Below are positions 43,285 through 52,746 of a stretch of DNA of 64,000 bases, piece by piece. A program made the position numbers and the translations under genes. The stretch is from Holophagae bacterium (GTDB lineage: Bacteria; Acidobacteriota; Holophagae; Acanthopleuribacterales; Acanthopleuribacteraceae). Numbering within the stretch: the stretch's first letter is position 1; each line of letters starts with the position of its first letter. Under the pieces are notes generated by a model. The model saw only the letters and a list, made by a program, of their open reading frames with translations. It was not told the DNA's origin and did no database searches. The stretch spans positions 62,001-126,000 of the forward strand of contig JAJCXM010000034.1 of the NCBI GenBank assembly GCA_029263455.1, given 5' to 3'.

Positions 43285-46185
43285 CTAGGCGAGAGCTAAG
43301 CGTTCAACCCGATTGCGCCCTAGGTGCTTGCTCTGATACAAGGCTTCGTCTGCCCGTTTCACCAAATCATGCCAATTCTTGTCGTCGGTGGGGATGGTGC
43401 TGGAAACGCCGATACTAATCGACAGTTGCGGCATGATCGACGAGCCGCTGTGATCGATATGCAGACTGATGACGCGTTCTCGCATACTTTCTGCCACCAC
43501 ATGTGCGCCATCAAAATCTGTTTCCGGTAGAAACACGATGAATTCTTCTCCCCCATACCTGACGATAATGTCGCCGGGCCTGTTCAGTTCCTGAGCTAAG
43601 GAGTTGGCCACCACCTTGAGGCATTCATCGCCGCTTTGATGACCGTAGGTGTCGTTGTAGCTCTTAAAGAAATCGATGTCGATCATGAGGATGGAGATAG
43701 GTTGTTGGTTACGCAGCGTCCGACGCCATTCCTTCTCGATCACCTCTTCGAAACGTCGTCGATTTCCAACGCCGGTTAATGGGTCAGTGAACGATAGTTC
43801 TTCAAGTTTATGATTGGCATCCTTCAACTTGTGAGTCACTTTCCAAAGGTCCTTAGTGCGGTCTTCGACCAAACGTTTCAACTCTTGTTCTCGAACACGT
43901 CCAGCACGTTGGCGCCACATGTATAGACCAACCACGGATGCTAGGGCGACTAGTGCGACAAGAAATTGATAGGCGTGGGTTTGGTGGAAATACGGTTTCA
44001 ACTCAAATTCGACAGAGGCGTCCGTTTCACTCCAGACGCCAAATCCGTTATCGGCACGTACCAGGAAGGCGTAACTGCCAGGTGGTAGGTTGGTGTAATA
44101 AGCCACTTTTCGGTCTTCGACATCCAACCAGTCGGCATCAAATCCTTGAAGTTTATATGCATAACGCACTTTCCGAGGATTACTAAAACTGAGAGCCGCA
44201 TAGTTGATTTCTAGATCGCGGATACCTGGACCTAAACTCAACGATCTCTCTAAATCGGTGATCTTCTGATCACCGACAGTTATGTATTCGATATTGAGTT
44301 TGGGGGGTGTTGGATTATGGAATAATCGACCGGGCATTACCTTTACGATGCCTGCAATGGTGGCGAACCACAAGGCACCATCCTTGGCGGTTAGCGCGCA
44401 CGCTTGTACGCCTCCATTGCATTCCACCGTTCGTAATCCGTCTTCCGTATCGAAAAGCTCGAAAGCGATTTGTGTCATTGAGTTACGATGGAAACGCTCC
44501 AGGTCAGCCCGATCCAACCGAAAAATGCCACGCGTGCTAGAGCACCACAGATTGCTCTGGTTATCTTCTAACGTGGCGTAGATAAGGTTTGAGGGTAAGC
44601 CATTTGCCATACTGAGGCCAACGAATCGACCTTGATCAAATCGAAAGAGACCGCCTCCATGGGTTGAAACCCAGATGATTCCACTTTGATCTTCAAGGAT
44701 GGCAGTCACACTCAGATGACTTAAACCCGCCTCTTTGCCAAACGAGGTGAACTGGTCACCATCCAAACGGTAAACACCGCCGCCATCGGTCCCCACCCAG
44801 ATTTGCCCAAGTCTATCTTCGACTAAGGCCGATACGGTCATTGATTGTAAACCAGAGTGCCTACCAAATCGGGTCCATTCGCCAGCATGCAGGCGATACA
44901 CGCCGGAACTAACCGAACCCACCCATAGTGCGCCGAGCCGATCAATCATAAGGGCCCAAATCGAATCATCGTCCAAGCGTTCATGGTGGATTTGTGCAAC
45001 CAATCCATTGTCGACCCGGTAAAGGCCTGAATTCGTGCCCACATACACAGGCCCTTGATGTGTTGCCTGTATCGCCGTTACGGATCCAGCGCGTTCTGGC
45101 ATCTTAATTTGACTAATATTGTGTTCCAGGACCCTATTTATGAATCCATCTTCGGTTCCCGCCCAAACACCTTGGCCCGTCGTCTCCGCTATCGGAAATA
45201 CAACTTCATTGCTCATTCCTTCAGCCAAACCATAGGTGATGAACGGCGTGTTTCTAATTTGAATAACTCCGTGGTTGTCCGTACCCACCCAAATGTTACC
45301 TTCCCGGTCCTCGAAAAGAACAAGAACGGTTTCAAATACAACAGGCATATTGCCGGTCGCTAAGCTGCTTTTTTGGCTGCCCAGAACTCGGCTCAGGGTA
45401 CCGTACGAGCCAATCCAAAACTGGCCATCGCGATCTTGCAACATGCTGGTAGGAACATAATTACCCCGTGCTTCCGGCAGCAGATCAAAATCCAGCGCTT
45501 TACCAGAAACCTTACTGAATCCGTTGGTATGGGGGAGCCACAATCGATCTGCCTGATCGCGATAGACCAAGCTTACATAGCCGTCCAGGAGCAAATTGTT
45601 GGGATCAAGATCGAGAGCAACACCGGCTTTGATGGCAATGACGCTTTCTTGTGTCACCACCACGATCGAACCATCTTTACCAGCTTGGATATCTATGATC
45701 TGAGCGTCGGTTGTTAGGCTGGATTCAAAGTTTTCGAAGCCGTGATGGCCGCCAAAATAAATACCTTTTTCGCAGGCTACCCAAACGAGCCCATCTTCGG
45801 TGAGGGTGACGCTATCGATATTGTCGGACGAGACACCCTTGCTCTCATCAAATGATTCAAAGGTGTGCCCTTTGAAGTAGATAAGACCTCGACCATGGGT
45901 CGCGATCCAGATTCCACCCTGTGAATCGGCCTGCATGTCGATGATATTCAGACTCATATCTGAAAATCGCAAGAATTGCTGCCCATTGAAGCGCGCAAGC
46001 CCGTCTTGGGTTCCGAACCACATGAAACCGTCTGTGGTTTGCGTGATGGCCTGAACCGTACTCTGTGGCAAGCCATCAATCAATGTGAATTGCCTAAACC
46101 CATACTGAGTAATGTCGCGGTTTGGATCTAGCGAAAACGATGTGCAAGACCAAACAAGACACGTCAGCAAAATTGGAGTTTTCAT
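43285..46185 (-). CDS. Propeller-sensor diguanylate cyclase
   Basis: A 966-residue inner-membrane receptor that makes c-di-GMP. Signal peptide at residues 1-19. Residues 20-650 hold a two-component-regulator (Reg_prop) beta-propeller with many W-x-G-T/S-x-D/G-x-G motifs (WFGTQDGLARF, WVGTDGGGVYRL). A Y_Y_Y Ig-like domain follows (660-725), one TM helix (738-758), a coiled coil, and a GGDEF domain (about 800-955). RPGDIIVRYGGEEF holds both the active-site GGEEF and an upstream inhibitory RxxD site, so product feedback is expected. Start ATG 46185 chosen for the signal peptide and AGGA 8 nt before it. Confidence 0.94.
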   Translation of the reverse strand: MKTPILLTCLVWSCTSFSLDPNRDITQYGFRQFTLIDGLPQSTVQAITQTTDGFMWFGTQDGLARFNGQQFLRFSDMSLNIIDMQADSQGGIWIATHGRGLIYFKGHTFESFDESKGVSSDNIDSVTLTEDGLVWVACEKGIYFGGHHGFENFESSLTTDAQIIDIQAGKDGSIVVVTQESVIAIKAGVALDLDPNNLLLDGYVSLVYRDQADRLWLPHTNGFSKVSGKALDFDLLPEARGNYVPTSMLQDRDGQFWIGSYGTLSRVLGSQKSSLATGNMPVVFETVLVLFEDREGNIWVGTDNHGVIQIRNTPFITYGLAEGMSNEVVFPIAETTGQGVWAGTEDGFINRVLEHNISQIKMPERAGSVTAIQATHQGPVYVGTNSGLYRVDNGLVAQIHHERLDDDSIWALMIDRLGALWVGSVSSGVYRLHAGEWTRFGRHSGLQSMTVSALVEDRLGQIWVGTDGGGVYRLDGDQFTSFGKEAGLSHLSVTAILEDQSGIIWVSTHGGGLFRFDQGRFVGLSMANGLPSNLIYATLEDNQSNLWCSSTRGIFRLDRADLERFHRNSMTQIAFELFDTEDGLRTVECNGGVQACALTAKDGALWFATIAGIVKVMPGRLFHNPTPPKLNIEYITVGDQKITDLERSLSLGPGIRDLEINYAALSFSNPRKVRYAYKLQGFDADWLDVEDRKVAYYTNLPPGSYAFLVRADNGFGVWSETDASVEFELKPYFHQTHAYQFLVALVALASVVGLYMWRQRAGRVREQELKRLVEDRTKDLWKVTHKLKDANHKLEELSFTDPLTGVGNRRRFEEVIEKEWRRTLRNQQPISILMIDIDFFKSYNDTYGHQSGDECLKVVANSLAQELNRPGDIIVRYGGEEFIVFLPETDFDGAHVVAESMRERVISLHIDHSGSSIMPQLSISIGVSSTIPTDDKNWHDLVKRADEALYQSKHLGRNRVERLALA

Positions 46186-46345
46186 GTTGGCGATCCTGTC
46201 ATACTCTTCGCCATAATGGCTCAAATTCTTGAGTTTTTTGGTAGGAAGAACACCACTATTTCTTGTTCGAATGGACAAGCGGCACTTCATTTCAAGTTAG
46301 CTAGATGTGCTTGGATCGCGATAGACGAGACCCAAGCCATGGTCT

Positions 46346-47287
46346 ATGGTCATAACTGAAATGAAAAAAAGGCGCGTTTCAATCCTGATCTCAGCACTTT
46401 TGCTGACCATGCTGCTGGTAACGCTCATATGGGTGAATTGGCAGCGATCTCATTGGCAGACGTTACATGACACACGACTCACATTCGAGAAACCGTGCGT
46501 CATTGCCCATCGCGGCGGAAAAGCACTATGGCCTGAGAACACCATGTACGCATTTGAGCGCGCAGTGAATTTGGGTGTAGATGTGTTGGAGTGTGATATC
46601 TGGCCAACGCTTGATGGCGTGTGGGTGATCCATCATGACGAAACCATCGATCGCACAAGTGATGGCACAGGTCGGATAAGCGAAATCAACATTGCAGAGT
46701 TAGCCAAATTTGATTTTGCCTATCGCTTCGATCCGCAGCAAGACCAGCGTTTTCCGCTACGCGGACAAGGTATCCGACTGCCTCGTCTTGAACAGCTTTT
46801 ACGAGATTTCGACCACATCCCCTTTAGTATTGAGGTCAAGTCTAGTCAGGTTAAGTATCTAGATGAACTTGTCCAGTTGGTCCGGGATTTCAATGCGCAG
46901 GATCGTGTTGTATTCGCATCCTTCCATGATGAGGTGATTGAGACACTGAGAACGCTTGATGATTCGCTGATGACCTCACCGACACGTCGCGAAACCAAGT
47001 TTCACCTGATTACCCAAGCTATTGGCATGGATAGATTACACACACCCAAATCGGTCATTTACCAATTGCCCAGTCACTATCAAGGACGGGACATTTTGAC
47101 GCCCTCTTTCATAAACAGCGCCCATCAAAACGGCCAGCTTGTTTGGGCTTGGACGATTGACGACCCAGCGGAAGCACAGCGATTAATTGACCTTGGTGTG
47201 GATGGACTGATGAGCAATAGACCTGACCTTATGTTAAAAGTATTGGGCAGAATGCCAAATGACGAGGTCCTACATGATTCGATTTGA
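46346..47287 (+). CDS. Glycerophosphodiester phosphodiesterase, membrane-anchored
   Basis: A 313-residue hydrolase releasing glycerol 3-phosphate from deacylated phospholipids. An N-terminal membrane helix (residues 12-30), then a TIM barrel: CVIAHRGGKALWPENTMYAF (catalytic His and Glu), ECDIWPTLDGVWVIHHDETIDRTS (Asp ligand and His), FSIEVKS. A second ATG at 46361 is an alternative; neither has a clear ribosome-binding site. First gene of a coupled trio with the LRR protein and the fructosamine kinase. Confidence 0.9.
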   Translation: MVITEMKKRRVSILISALLLTMLLVTLIWVNWQRSHWQTLHDTRLTFEKPCVIAHRGGKALWPENTMYAFERAVNLGVDVLECDIWPTLDGVWVIHHDETIDRTSDGTGRISEINIAELAKFDFAYRFDPQQDQRFPLRGQGIRLPRLEQLLRDFDHIPFSIEVKSSQVKYLDELVQLVRDFNAQDRVVFASFHDEVIETLRTLDDSLMTSPTRRETKFHLITQAIGMDRLHTPKSVIYQLPSHYQGRDILTPSFINSAHQNGQLVWAWTIDDPAEAQRLIDLGVDGLMSNRPDLMLKVLGRMPNDEVLHDSI

Positions 47288-47783
47288 AGATTGGTTGAGA
47301 CGATATCCGACACCCGACTATGCGACCACACTCCGCATCATGCATGTAGGGCTTTGCGACTTGAATGGGATTGAGCGTTTCCGAGATTTACAGCATCTTG
47401 ATTGTTCAAGTAATCAAATCGAGACCCTGCCCAATCTCGCAGTCTTTCGGCAATTACGTCTGCTCAACGTATCTCAGAATCGCATCCGAGAGCTTCCGCT
47501 CTTACCTGACTCCATTGAGAGTCTCGATTGCTCGAGTAACCTGCTCGAAAGTCTTCCGTCATTGCCGAGGCGCCTTTCCCAGTTCTATTTTTCTTCCAAC
47601 TACGTAACCAAGTTACCTTCTCTCGTTGGCCTGTCGTTGCGGGTTATTGACGGACGGGCTAACCAGCTGAAAAAGCTGCCCGAGCTACCTGAACACGTTA
47701 GTGTGTCCATGTTTGACGGTAATCCGATTGAAGTAGACGACGATCTAACAAAGGATGAATCCGCGAATCAGATCCAAGGATGA
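47274..47783 (+). CDS. Leucine-rich-repeat protein
   Basis: A 169-residue protein, ATG at 47274 with GAGG 7 nt before, overlapping the GDPD gene by 14 nt. LRR units of about 20-23 residues: LQHLDCSSNQIETLPNL, LRLLNVSQNRIRELPLL, IESLDCSSNLLESLPSL, LSQFYFSSNYVTKLPSL. No signal peptide, so probably cytoplasmic. It likely binds a protein partner. Coupled by ATGA overlap to the fructosamine kinase. Confidence 0.85.
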   Translation: MIRFEDWLRRYPTPDYATTLRIMHVGLCDLNGIERFRDLQHLDCSSNQIETLPNLAVFRQLRLLNVSQNRIRELPLLPDSIESLDCSSNLLESLPSLPRRLSQFYFSSNYVTKLPSLVGLSLRVIDGRANQLKKLPELPEHVSVSMFDGNPIEVDDDLTKDESANQIQG

Positions 47784-48646
47784 GCCCCTCGTTCTGGGAC
47801 CAATTGCGTAGTCAGCTTGGCTTTGCTGGCAATCATGCGCCACTAGTAACGGAAGTGGCGGGTGGCTGTATTCATCGAGCACAGCATGTGCGTTGGGGCA
47901 GCCAACATGTGTTTGTTAAGACATCGACGGCTGACGCATTTGATATGTTCGATCAGGAGGCGTCCGCTCTGCGCTTGATTGCTGCTACCAAGAGCGTCAA
48001 AGTACCGCTTGTCGTTTCTCATGGCGTTATTGAGGATCAAGCATATATCGCTTTAGAGTGGTTAGAGCTAGTTCCACTTCAAGCCAAAATAGCCAAGAAG
48101 TTGGGCACGCTACTCGTCGAATTCCACCAGCAAGGACCAAAACGGTTTGGGCTCGAAACAGACAATTATATTGGCGCGACACGTCAACTAAACGGCCAAT
48201 ATCGAGAAAAATGGAGTGAGTTTTACGTAAAGGCGCGATTACAGCCTCAGCTGTCGTGGGCTGCACAAAAGGGTTATCGATGGTCACAGGGCGAGCAAGT
48301 TCTGGGTAGGGTCACTCACCTATTGGAACAGCGTCATATTGTTCCTGGATGGCTGCATGGTGATCTTTGGTCTGGTAACGTCGCTGCAACGGCGGATGGC
48401 GAGCCTGTCATTTTTGATCCCGCCCTTTATGCCGGTGACCCGCTGGCTGATATTGCCATGACCCAACTGTTTGGCGGGTTACCGCGTGAATTTTACGAAG
48501 CTTATGCGAACCAGAGTTCAGACAAAAGCTTTGACGACCTGCTAATGAGTGTTTACAACCTCTACCACGCTTTGAATCACGTTAATCTTTTTGGCAGCGG
48601 CTATTGCAGGTTGGTCGAAGGCTTCATGGATCAAATCATGGCGTAA
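47780..48646 (+). CDS. Fructosamine kinase family protein
   Basis: A 288-residue APH-fold kinase. FGLETDNYIGATRQLNG is the family's signature, WLHGDLWSGNVAA is the catalytic loop with Asp, and VIFDPALYAGDPLADIAM provides the metal-binding Asp. Members phosphorylate ketoamine (Amadori) products such as ribulosamine on protein, reversing glycation. Third gene of the trio. Whether its substrate relates to the upstream phospholipid hydrolase is unknown. Confidence 0.92.
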   Translation: MSPSFWDQLRSQLGFAGNHAPLVTEVAGGCIHRAQHVRWGSQHVFVKTSTADAFDMFDQEASALRLIAATKSVKVPLVVSHGVIEDQAYIALEWLELVPLQAKIAKKLGTLLVEFHQQGPKRFGLETDNYIGATRQLNGQYREKWSEFYVKARLQPQLSWAAQKGYRWSQGEQVLGRVTHLLEQRHIVPGWLHGDLWSGNVAATADGEPVIFDPALYAGDPLADIAMTQLFGGLPREFYEAYANQSSDKSFDDLLMSVYNLYHALNHVNLFGSGYCRLVEGFMDQIMA

Positions 48647-48653
48647 TGAGCCT

Positions 48654-49346
48654 TCAAACATGGCCGCGCAGCGGAATCAAGGCGCCGGTGATGTGGGTAC
48701 TGGTCGGTTGCAGTAGGTATTCAATCGTTCCAGCTACTTGTTTCGTTGTCACCCATTTCGCATAATCAGCGTCAGGCATGGCTTGTCGATTGGCAGGTGT
48801 ATCAAGCACGGTTGGCAACACGGCGTTGGCGGTGATTTGCGTATCCAATGTTTCTTCGGCGATTGACTGGATGAGATTGAGTAAGGCCGCTTTGGACGCT
48901 CGATAGGCGGCCAAACCGCCAGCTGGCTGAATGACTGCATGAGAGCCGACGGCAATAATACGGCCCCCTCTTCTTGCGTCCATTCGCCTAAGCGCTTGCC
49001 GGCAAGATAAAAAAGTTGTGGTTAAGTTGATATCGAACATTTGCTGCCAAGCATCCAACTCAGTGTTTTGTGTGGCACCCATTTGAAACCCGCCCGCCAT
49101 GGAACACAACGCGTCAATGGTGCCCAATTCGTCAAAAAAGCGAGTTACTTGAGATTCGTTGGTTAGTGAGACAGAATGTGCTTTGAAATTTGGGTGGTTG
49201 ACTATCTTGTCGGGCAGCCGCTCAAGTTCTTCATCCACGATGTAGGTGGCATGTACTTCTGCTCCACCCAGCAACAACATTTGGCAAACGTCCGTGCCTA
49301 AGGCGCCCGTTCCGCCCGTTACGACGGCTTTGTAGTTTTTAAACAT
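48654..49346 (-). CDS. Short-chain dehydrogenase/reductase
   Basis: A 230-residue NAD(P)-dependent enzyme. VVTGGTGALGTDV is the cofactor loop, AVGSHA supplies the Ser and YRASKAALL the Tyr-x3-Lys catalytic pair; CSMAGG is the family's NAG equivalent. ATG at 49346 has AGAGGTG a few nt upstream; the frame stays open to 49436 without a site. Converges with the fructosamine kinase; substrate unknown. Confidence 0.88.
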   Translation of the reverse strand: MFKNYKAVVTGGTGALGTDVCQMLLLGGAEVHATYIVDEELERLPDKIVNHPNFKAHSVSLTNESQVTRFFDELGTIDALCSMAGGFQMGATQNTELDAWQQMFDINLTTTFLSCRQALRRMDARRGGRIIAVGSHAVIQPAGGLAAYRASKAALLNLIQSIAEETLDTQITANAVLPTVLDTPANRQAMPDADYAKWVTTKQVAGTIEYLLQPTSTHITGALIPLRGHV

Positions 49347-49506
49347 GGATTCACCTCTTGCGGGTTTTAACTGTTCCATTCTACATGGCGAGCGCAGAAA
49401 TGTGCAGAAACCGGCCGACGACGGCGAATAATGCAATCACAATTTCCTGAGGTTCATCATTGCCGTAGTTCACAAACGCAATTTCCGATAATATGACCTA
49501 TAAACA

Positions 49507-52500
49507 ATGTCTCCCAAACATCTCATATCCGTTGTCTTAATGGTGAACCTGGGGTTGCTGGCCTCAACGGGCTTGGACCCTTCACGATTATTGTCCCAAT
49601 ACCAGCACACTCAATGGACCACCGACGACGGCTTACCTCAGAGTTCAGTGATCGACATCCAACAAACTGACGATGGCTACTTGTGGTTTGGTACTCAAGA
49701 AGGTTTAGTTCAATTTGACGGTCTCCACTTCCGAATTTTCGACACACGTACAAATCCCAACCTCAAGAATCATTTCATTAATGATCTGTTTTTGAGCCGT
49801 GAAGGTCGTTTATGGATCGCATCTAGAAGTGGTGTCTATTGGATGTCGAATCACGACTTCGTAGCTATCCCTGAATTTGAGCAATGGAAAGATGCACGCG
49901 CCTTTGCCTTCGAACAGAGTGATGATGGTTCGATTTGGATAGCCACGAACCAGGGTGTCGCCCGTTGGAAGAACAATCAGCTCTCAACCTTTACGACCTC
50001 GGATGGCCTTCCTGACAACGCCGTACGGGCCCTGGCTTTTGACGGCCAGCGCCTTTGGATAGGCACGCGAAACGGGGTCGTTTCCTGGACCGAAAACGAG
50101 GGGCTGAGGTTGGAAAGAGACTTACAGTTCCCGGTTTGGTCCTTGCTCTTAGACCATCAACAGCGATTATGGATAGGGTCTCGAAATAGCGTGTTTACGA
50201 AAAAAGACGGCATTCTGCGCGAGATCAGTATTTTCCCTGACAAACTGGGTGACAACCTGGTGTTGGCATTAACAGAAGATCGGCCAGGCCAAATCTGGAT
50301 TGGAAGTTCACTGGGATTATGTCGTTGGATCGAGGGAGAAATCGAATATCCGCCAAGCCAAAGTCTACTAGATCGAGTTGTCATCAGGTCTCTCTACAGC
50401 GATCGCGAAGATCATTTATGGATTGGTGGCGGTTGGAGCGGCCTGCACAAACTCAGCAATAGCCCTATTCTGTGTTTCTCCGTCGATGAGGGCTTATTGG
50501 AGAGCAATACTTGGGCGATGGCTGAATCACCGGCCGGCACGATGTGGGTCGGTATGGATAGCGGTATCAGTGAGATTCGTGATGGTGAGGTTCGCTCCAA
50601 CTGGGGCAACGAGGAAGGTTTTCCGGCCAAATTCATACGATCCATGTTTGCACACGAAGATGGCACGGTTTGGATGGGGACCCGCAACGATGGTATCTAC
50701 TTGTTCAAGCAAGATAAGACTTGGATGCATATCGATGATGAACTGGGCTTGCCCAACAACAATATACGTGCTTTCGCACAATTGTCAGATGGTGGTGTGT
50801 TGGTGGGAAGCTTTGGAGCCGGGCTTGCTTGGGTTTCCGATCTCGGCGACCAGGTCGAGCCTTGGGGCCCGGACATAAGCAACCAGTTCATCATGTCCCT
50901 GGCCATCGATCACGATTCACAGGTCTGGGTAGGTACAGACGGTGATGGCGTTTATCGAATTCGTGACGGCGAATTAACCCACTTTGGCGCTAAGCAGGGC
51001 GTGACCAATCCTCGTGTTTTGCAGATCGCGATCAATGACGACAACACGATTTGGGCTGGTACCGAAGGTGGAGGCATCTTCTATTTTGATGGTCACCAAT
51101 TTCACAATCTCAACGTTAGCTTGGGACTCTTCGACAATATCGCCTTTTCACTTCTGAAAGATGACGAGCAAAGTTTGTGGGTGAGTTGCAATCGCGGTCT
51201 CTATCGACTATTTGAGCCCACCGCAATCGAGTCGGCATTGGGCCAATTTCAGCTCCCACCCAACCAAATATACGGACGTGCAGAAGGCATGCGCAGTGTT
51301 GAGTGCAACTTCGGCGGTACCAACTCTGGCGTACGAGCAGCGGACGGGGCCTTGTGGTTTCCCACCTCAAAGGGTGTGGCTATTGTGGATACGAAAAGAC
51401 TAAGTCAGGCGGCTGAAATGCCGCTTTCGCCAAGTATCACCGCCGCTCGAGCCAATGGCGTTATCTTTATTGAGGGACAGACACTTGAATCTGGGGTTGA
51501 ACGGCTAGAGGTGAGTTTCACCGCGCCAACCATGGATCATCCTGAGCGCGTTCTTTTCTCCTACTTATTGGAAGGATACGATCGAAAGTGGAGTGAGGCT
51601 GACACATCGCGTCAAGCGACCTACACAAAAATTCCTCCCGGAAGCTATGATTTCCGTCTGCGTGTCTCACGAGACGGCAAGCGATGGAACGAAATCCCCA
51701 TTGCCTTTGATTTTTTGGTCAAAGCCAAGATCCACCAGACATGGTGGTTTTTTGCGCTCGTCTTCTTAGCCATAGCTTTTTCTGTGTTCCACGCGCTGCG
51801 GTTACGAACCGCCCAGATTCGTTTACGAGAAACTGAGCTGAAGTACTTGGTCGCCGTGCGCACGAAGGAACTTGAAGAGACCAATCACCAACTTGTTGAA
51901 ACACAAAATCAGTTGATCGAAACGGCACATTCTGCAGGGATGGCTGAGGTGGCTACCCAAGTGCTGCACAATGTTGGTAATGCGATGAATTCGATCAACG
52001 TTTCCGGACAAATACTCAAGAAGCAGACCTCCTCCCTACAAACCGATTTCGTGGCTCGAATCCTGAAGCTGCTTAAAGGACATGCCGACCAACTCCACAC
52101 ATTCCTGAATGATCCCAAAGGACAGAAGGCACTCAATGGGCTCAAGAAATTTATCGAATCACTGAAGTCGACCCAAACCGCGATGAATCAGGAAGTGGAT
52201 GAGTTATCGCATCGAATTAATCACGTTAACGAAATCATTCATGCGCAACAGATTACGGCTGCCGGGGGCCGACTTTTTGAACGTGTCTCTGTCTCTGAAC
52301 TGATATCCCAAGCGCTCAAAATCCAAGAATCCGCCTTGCAATATCACTTAATTTCCATGCGCCGTGTTGAGCTGATGCTTGCACCGGTGGAACTTGAAAA
52401 AGCTAAGTTTCTGCAAGTGTTAGTCAATATCATCAAGAACGCATGCGAATCATTTGATCATCACGACACAAAAAAGTCGCGGCACTTGGATATCTCACTT

Positions 52501-52746
52501 GGCCAAGCAAGCGACCTAGATGGCCAACCACACGCCGTCGTTGTGATAAGTGACAATGGAATTGGCATAGACCAGCAAGAAATGAACATGATATTCAGTC
52601 ACGGATTTACAACCAAAGAGACCGGCCATGGATTCGGTCTCCATTTCTGTGCCAACGCCATGGCGGACTTAAATGGAGATATTTCTGTCTATTCGCGGGG
52701 CCAACATCTGGGCACGGCCTTCACCTTGATCGTTCCACAGAACTAA
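49507..52746 (+). CDS. Propeller-sensor histidine kinase
   Basis: A 1079-residue membrane sensor. Signal peptide (1-21); Reg_prop propeller about 30-640 (WFGTQEGLVQF, WIGSSLGLCRW, WVGTDGDGVYRI); Y_Y_Y domain (about 650-735); TM helix (745-765); coiled coil; a His box with ATQVLHNVGNAMNSI (phosphorylated His near residue 821); then HATPase_c: LVNIIKNACESF (N box, about 972), DNGIGI (G1, about 1015) and GHGFGLHF (G2, about 1039). No receiver domain is fused and no response regulator gene is adjacent, so the partner lies elsewhere. A paralogue in architecture of the diguanylate cyclase at 43285-46185. Confidence 0.93.
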   Translation: MSPKHLISVVLMVNLGLLASTGLDPSRLLSQYQHTQWTTDDGLPQSSVIDIQQTDDGYLWFGTQEGLVQFDGLHFRIFDTRTNPNLKNHFINDLFLSREGRLWIASRSGVYWMSNHDFVAIPEFEQWKDARAFAFEQSDDGSIWIATNQGVARWKNNQLSTFTTSDGLPDNAVRALAFDGQRLWIGTRNGVVSWTENEGLRLERDLQFPVWSLLLDHQQRLWIGSRNSVFTKKDGILREISIFPDKLGDNLVLALTEDRPGQIWIGSSLGLCRWIEGEIEYPPSQSLLDRVVIRSLYSDREDHLWIGGGWSGLHKLSNSPILCFSVDEGLLESNTWAMAESPAGTMWVGMDSGISEIRDGEVRSNWGNEEGFPAKFIRSMFAHEDGTVWMGTRNDGIYLFKQDKTWMHIDDELGLPNNNIRAFAQLSDGGVLVGSFGAGLAWVSDLGDQVEPWGPDISNQFIMSLAIDHDSQVWVGTDGDGVYRIRDGELTHFGAKQGVTNPRVLQIAINDDNTIWAGTEGGGIFYFDGHQFHNLNVSLGLFDNIAFSLLKDDEQSLWVSCNRGLYRLFEPTAIESALGQFQLPPNQIYGRAEGMRSVECNFGGTNSGVRAADGALWFPTSKGVAIVDTKRLSQAAEMPLSPSITAARANGVIFIEGQTLESGVERLEVSFTAPTMDHPERVLFSYLLEGYDRKWSEADTSRQATYTKIPPGSYDFRLRVSRDGKRWNEIPIAFDFLVKAKIHQTWWFFALVFLAIAFSVFHALRLRTAQIRLRETELKYLVAVRTKELEETNHQLVETQNQLIETAHSAGMAEVATQVLHNVGNAMNSINVSGQILKKQTSSLQTDFVARILKLLKGHADQLHTFLNDPKGQKALNGLKKFIESLKSTQTAMNQEVDELSHRINHVNEIIHAQQITAAGGRLFERVSVSELISQALKIQESALQYHLISMRRVELMLAPVELEKAKFLQVLVNIIKNACESFDHHDTKKSRHLDISLGQASDLDGQPHAVVVISDNGIGIDQQEMNMIFSHGFTTKETGHGFGLHFCANAMADLNGDISVYSRGQHLGTAFTLIVPQN

